Origin: Shinella zoogloeoides
GTDB lineage: Bacteria; Pseudomonadota; Alphaproteobacteria; Rhizobiales; Rhizobiaceae
Assembly: GCF_022682305.1 (NCBI RefSeq)
Contig: NZ_CP093528.1
Coordinates: 2,245,501-2,309,500 of the forward strand
DNA: 64,000 nucleotides
Direction: 5' to 3'
Under the pieces are notes generated by a model that was given only the letters and a program-made list of their open reading frames with translations, did not search any database and was not told where the DNA came from. The position numbers were made by a program, and so were the translations under genes. Position 1 is the stretch's first letter. Every line of letters begins with the position of its first letter. Positions 61,470-64,000 of this stretch are shown one piece after another.

Positions 61470-63545
61470 ATGACGAGTTTCGAAAGCCTCGCTCCGGCGA
61501 TGGCAAAGGCGTTGGAAAAACGCGGCTATACCACATTGACGCCGGTGCAGATCGCCGTCTCCGACCCCAGGATCGGCGATGCCGACGCGCTGGTCTCCGC
61601 GCAGACCGGCTCCGGCAAGACCGTGGCCTTCGGCCTGGCGCTCGCCCCGACGCTGCTGGAAGGCGAAGACCGCTTCGACCGCGCCGGCAGCCCGCTCGCC
61701 CTCGTCATCGCCCCGACGCGCGAACTTGCCATGCAGGTCAAGCGCGAGCTGGAATGGCTCTATGAGATGACCGGCGCCGTGATCGCCTCCTGCGTCGGCG
61801 GCATGGATGTGCGCACGGAACGGCGCGCGCTTGAGCGCGGTGCGCATATCATCGTCGGCACGCCCGGCCGCCTGCGCGACCACATCACCCGGGGCAATCT
61901 CGACCTTTCCGACATCCGCGCCGTCGTTCTCGACGAAGCCGACGAGATGCTGGACCTCGGCTTCCGCGAAGACCTCGAATTCATCCTGGAAGCCGCGCCG
62001 GAAGACCGCCGGACACTGATGTTCTCGGCCACCGTGCCGAAGGAGATCGCCGCGCTCGCCAAGAACTACCAGCGCGACGCGATGCGCATCTCGACCGCCG
62101 CCGAGAAGGAGCAGCACGTCGACATCGACTATCGCGCCCTGCTCACCGCTCCCGCCGACCGCGAGAACGCCATCATCAACACGCTGCGCTTCTACGACGC
62201 GCAGAACGCCATCGTCTTCTGTTCGACGCGTGCAGCCGTGAACCACCTGACGGCCCGTTTCAACAACCGCGGCTTCTCCGTCGTCGCCCTTTCCGGCGAA
62301 CTCAGCCAGAACGAGCGCACCCATGCCCTTCAGGCCATGCGCGACGGCCGCGCCCGCGTCTGCATCGCCACCGACGTCGCCGCCCGCGGCATCGACCTGC
62401 CGAACCTTGAGCTGGTCGTGCATGCCGACCTGCCCACCAATCCCGATACGCTGCTGCATCGTTCGGGCCGCACCGGCCGCGCCGGCCGCAAGGGCGTCAG
62501 CGCCCTGATCGTGCCGCTCAACGCCCGCCGCAAGGCCGAGCGCCTGCTCCAGATCGCAAACCTCAAGGCGAACTGGGCGACCCCGCCGTCGGCCGAGGAA
62601 ATCCTGCGCCGCGACGACGAGCGCCTGCTCGCCGATCCGCTGCTTTCCGACAAGGTCACCGAGGACGAGGAAGCGACCGTCGAGGCGCTGGTCGAAAAGT
62701 TCGACGCCCGCCAGCTCGCCGCTGCCGTCACCCGCTTCTTCAAGGCCGGCCGCTCTGCGCCGGAAGACCTGATGGAAGTCTCGCTCGAGCAGCGCAAGCC
62801 GCGCGAGCGCAGCAACGACGCCATTCCGGCCGAAACCAAGCGCCCGCGCGACAGCTTCGCCTCCAGCGTCTGGGTCTCCATCTCCGTCGGCCGCAAGCAG
62901 CGCGCCGAGCCGCGCTGGCTGATCCCCATGCTCTGCCGCAACGGCAACATCACCAAGAACGAGATCGGCGCGATCAAGATGCAGCCGGAGGAGACCTTCG
63001 TGGAACTCTCCGCCGATGCGTCGGACGGTTTCCTCGGCGCGCTCGGGCCGAACAGCATGCTGGAGCGCGGCATCCGCGTGACCGTGCTGGAAGGCATGCC
63101 CGACCTCACTCCGCAGTTCTACGAGCGCACGCCCGGCGAGAAGACACCGCGCTACGACCGTCCGGAGCGCCGCGCCGACTGGAAGCCGAAGGGCGAATTC
63201 GAGAAGAAGGGTGGCTATGACAAGAAGCCCCGCTTCGAGAAGAAGCGCGACTTCGACAAGCCGGAAGGCGCCAGCGCCAAGCCGCATTGGAAGGACCGCG
63301 ACAACAAGGGCGACTTCAACAAGGGCGAAGGCGACAAGAAGCCCCGTTTCGAGAAGAAGCGCGATTTCGACAAGCCGGAAGGCGTGAGCGCCAAGCCGCA
63401 CTGGAAGGATCGCGAAGACGGCGGCAAGAAGCCCGCAAAGCCCTTCGCCGGCGCAAAGCCCTTCAAGGGCAAGCGCGACGAGAAATTCGCCAAGCCCGAA
63501 GGCGCGGCCCGCAAGCCCAAGGGCAAGAAGCCGGAACGCGACTGA
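61470..63545 (+). CDS. DEAD-box RNA helicase with DbpA-like C-terminal domain
   Basis: The 691-aa ATP-dependent RNA helicase probably acts in ribosome assembly or cold response. Motifs in order: AQTGSGKT, PTRELAMQV, VGTPGRLRD, VLDEADEMLD, MFSATVP, IVFCSTRAAV, CIATDVAARGIDLP and HRSGRTGRAG. A DbpA-type RNA-binding domain follows (about 460-545; SSVWVSISVGRKQRAEPRWL). The last 130 residues are a basic Lys/Arg/Asp-rich tail with an internal duplication (FEKKRDFDKPEGASAKPHWK and FEKKRDFDKPEGVSAKPHWK). It resembles CsdA/DeaD in layout but I cannot fix the orthology. Confidence 0.92.
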   Translation: MTSFESLAPAMAKALEKRGYTTLTPVQIAVSDPRIGDADALVSAQTGSGKTVAFGLALAPTLLEGEDRFDRAGSPLALVIAPTRELAMQVKRELEWLYEMTGAVIASCVGGMDVRTERRALERGAHIIVGTPGRLRDHITRGNLDLSDIRAVVLDEADEMLDLGFREDLEFILEAAPEDRRTLMFSATVPKEIAALAKNYQRDAMRISTAAEKEQHVDIDYRALLTAPADRENAIINTLRFYDAQNAIVFCSTRAAVNHLTARFNNRGFSVVALSGELSQNERTHALQAMRDGRARVCIATDVAARGIDLPNLELVVHADLPTNPDTLLHRSGRTGRAGRKGVSALIVPLNARRKAERLLQIANLKANWATPPSAEEILRRDDERLLADPLLSDKVTEDEEATVEALVEKFDARQLAAAVTRFFKAGRSAPEDLMEVSLEQRKPRERSNDAIPAETKRPRDSFASSVWVSISVGRKQRAEPRWLIPMLCRNGNITKNEIGAIKMQPEETFVELSADASDGFLGALGPNSMLERGIRVTVLEGMPDLTPQFYERTPGEKTPRYDRPERRADWKPKGEFEKKGGYDKKPRFEKKRDFDKPEGASAKPHWKDRDNKGDFNKGEGDKKPRFEKKRDFDKPEGVSAKPHWKDREDGGKKPAKPFAGAKPFKGKRDEKFAKPEGAARKPKGKKPERD

Positions 63546-63556
63546 ATGAACGACTG

Positions 63557-63588
63557 ACGGCGCGGACCTTTCGGTTCCGCGCCGTTTT
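63557..63588 (+). terminator. Rho-independent terminator after the helicase gene
   Basis: Arms 63557-63568 and 63573-63585 pair with one bulge around a TTTC loop, and TTTT follows at 63585-63588. It lies 12 bp downstream of the helicase stop and before the convergent ligA end. Confidence 0.8.
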
Positions 63589-63638
63589 CACACAGCCTTA
63601 CGGCACGAGACGCCGCGAATGCGGTGAGCCGCCGGCGC

Positions 63639-64000
<362 letters not shown>

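Overview
The window looks like a chromosomal segment of an alphaproteobacterium of the order Hyphomicrobiales (Rhizobium, Ensifer or Shinella type). The evidence is the alphaproteobacterial SspB with its DUF4169 neighbour, panB/panC, prmA, a solitary cheW, and an amino-sugar ABC transporter locus next to a SmeAB/AcrAB-like pump. That last gene order matches what I recall from Sinorhizobium meliloti. The species cannot be fixed from the sequence alone. I saw no tRNA, rRNA or CRISPR array.

Region 1 (about 1-12,900) is accessory DNA. It is visibly more AT-rich, and its coding is sparser and stranger than the rest. It holds: a 5'-truncated unknown gene plus a 441-aa partner (possible two-gene module); a 45-aa membrane peptide; small unknown genes; a 940-aa PHP-like plus SMC-like ATPase of the TrlF type; an IS5-family element with both ends and a 4-bp duplication visible (6723-8010); and an operon of a 116-aa protein, a metallophosphoesterase and a soluble FtsH-like AAA protease, divergent from a double-HTH regulator. 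The island fades out in a stretch of degraded HTH and IS-like sequence before sspB.

Region 2 (13,000-39,800) is core-like, GC-rich and dense: sspB, DUF4169 and RHH genes; an IS630-family element inserted directly behind the stop codon of a 1259-aa AsmA protein; an FAD-linked oxidase; an RND pump with its adaptor; a Tat-exported cyclase with a CxxC alkylhydroperoxidase-like partner; UvrD helicase; a Tlde1/DUF2778 protein; an amidase; a vWA protein; and an AcrAB-TetR type operon with a 24-bp palindrome in its promoter region.

Region 3 (39,890-52,790) is a divergent amino-sugar locus. Leftward run murQ-like etherase, solute-binding protein, two permeases, a Gfo/Idh/MocA oxidoreductase and the ATPase. 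Rightward run a BadF-type kinase, a GntR regulator, a SIS-type deaminase, nagA, an M19 dipeptidase, cutC and creA. Two near-identical 19-bp boxes lie in opposite orientation, about 20 bp before each divergent start. Together the genes could import GlcNAc or MurNAc, phosphorylate them, cleave the lactyl ether, deacetylate and deaminate to fructose-6-phosphate.

Region 4 (52,800-64,000) is core-like: a secreted small protein, cheW, a 52-aa membrane peptide, SCO, prmA, a candidate small RNA of the cuckoo/alpha-r14 type with anti-Shine-Dalgarno loops (about 55,968-56,124, minus strand), aminopeptidase P, azlCD, a 78-bp nested palindrome, panB/panC, a DEAD-box helicase with an internally duplicated tail, and the 3' end of ligA.
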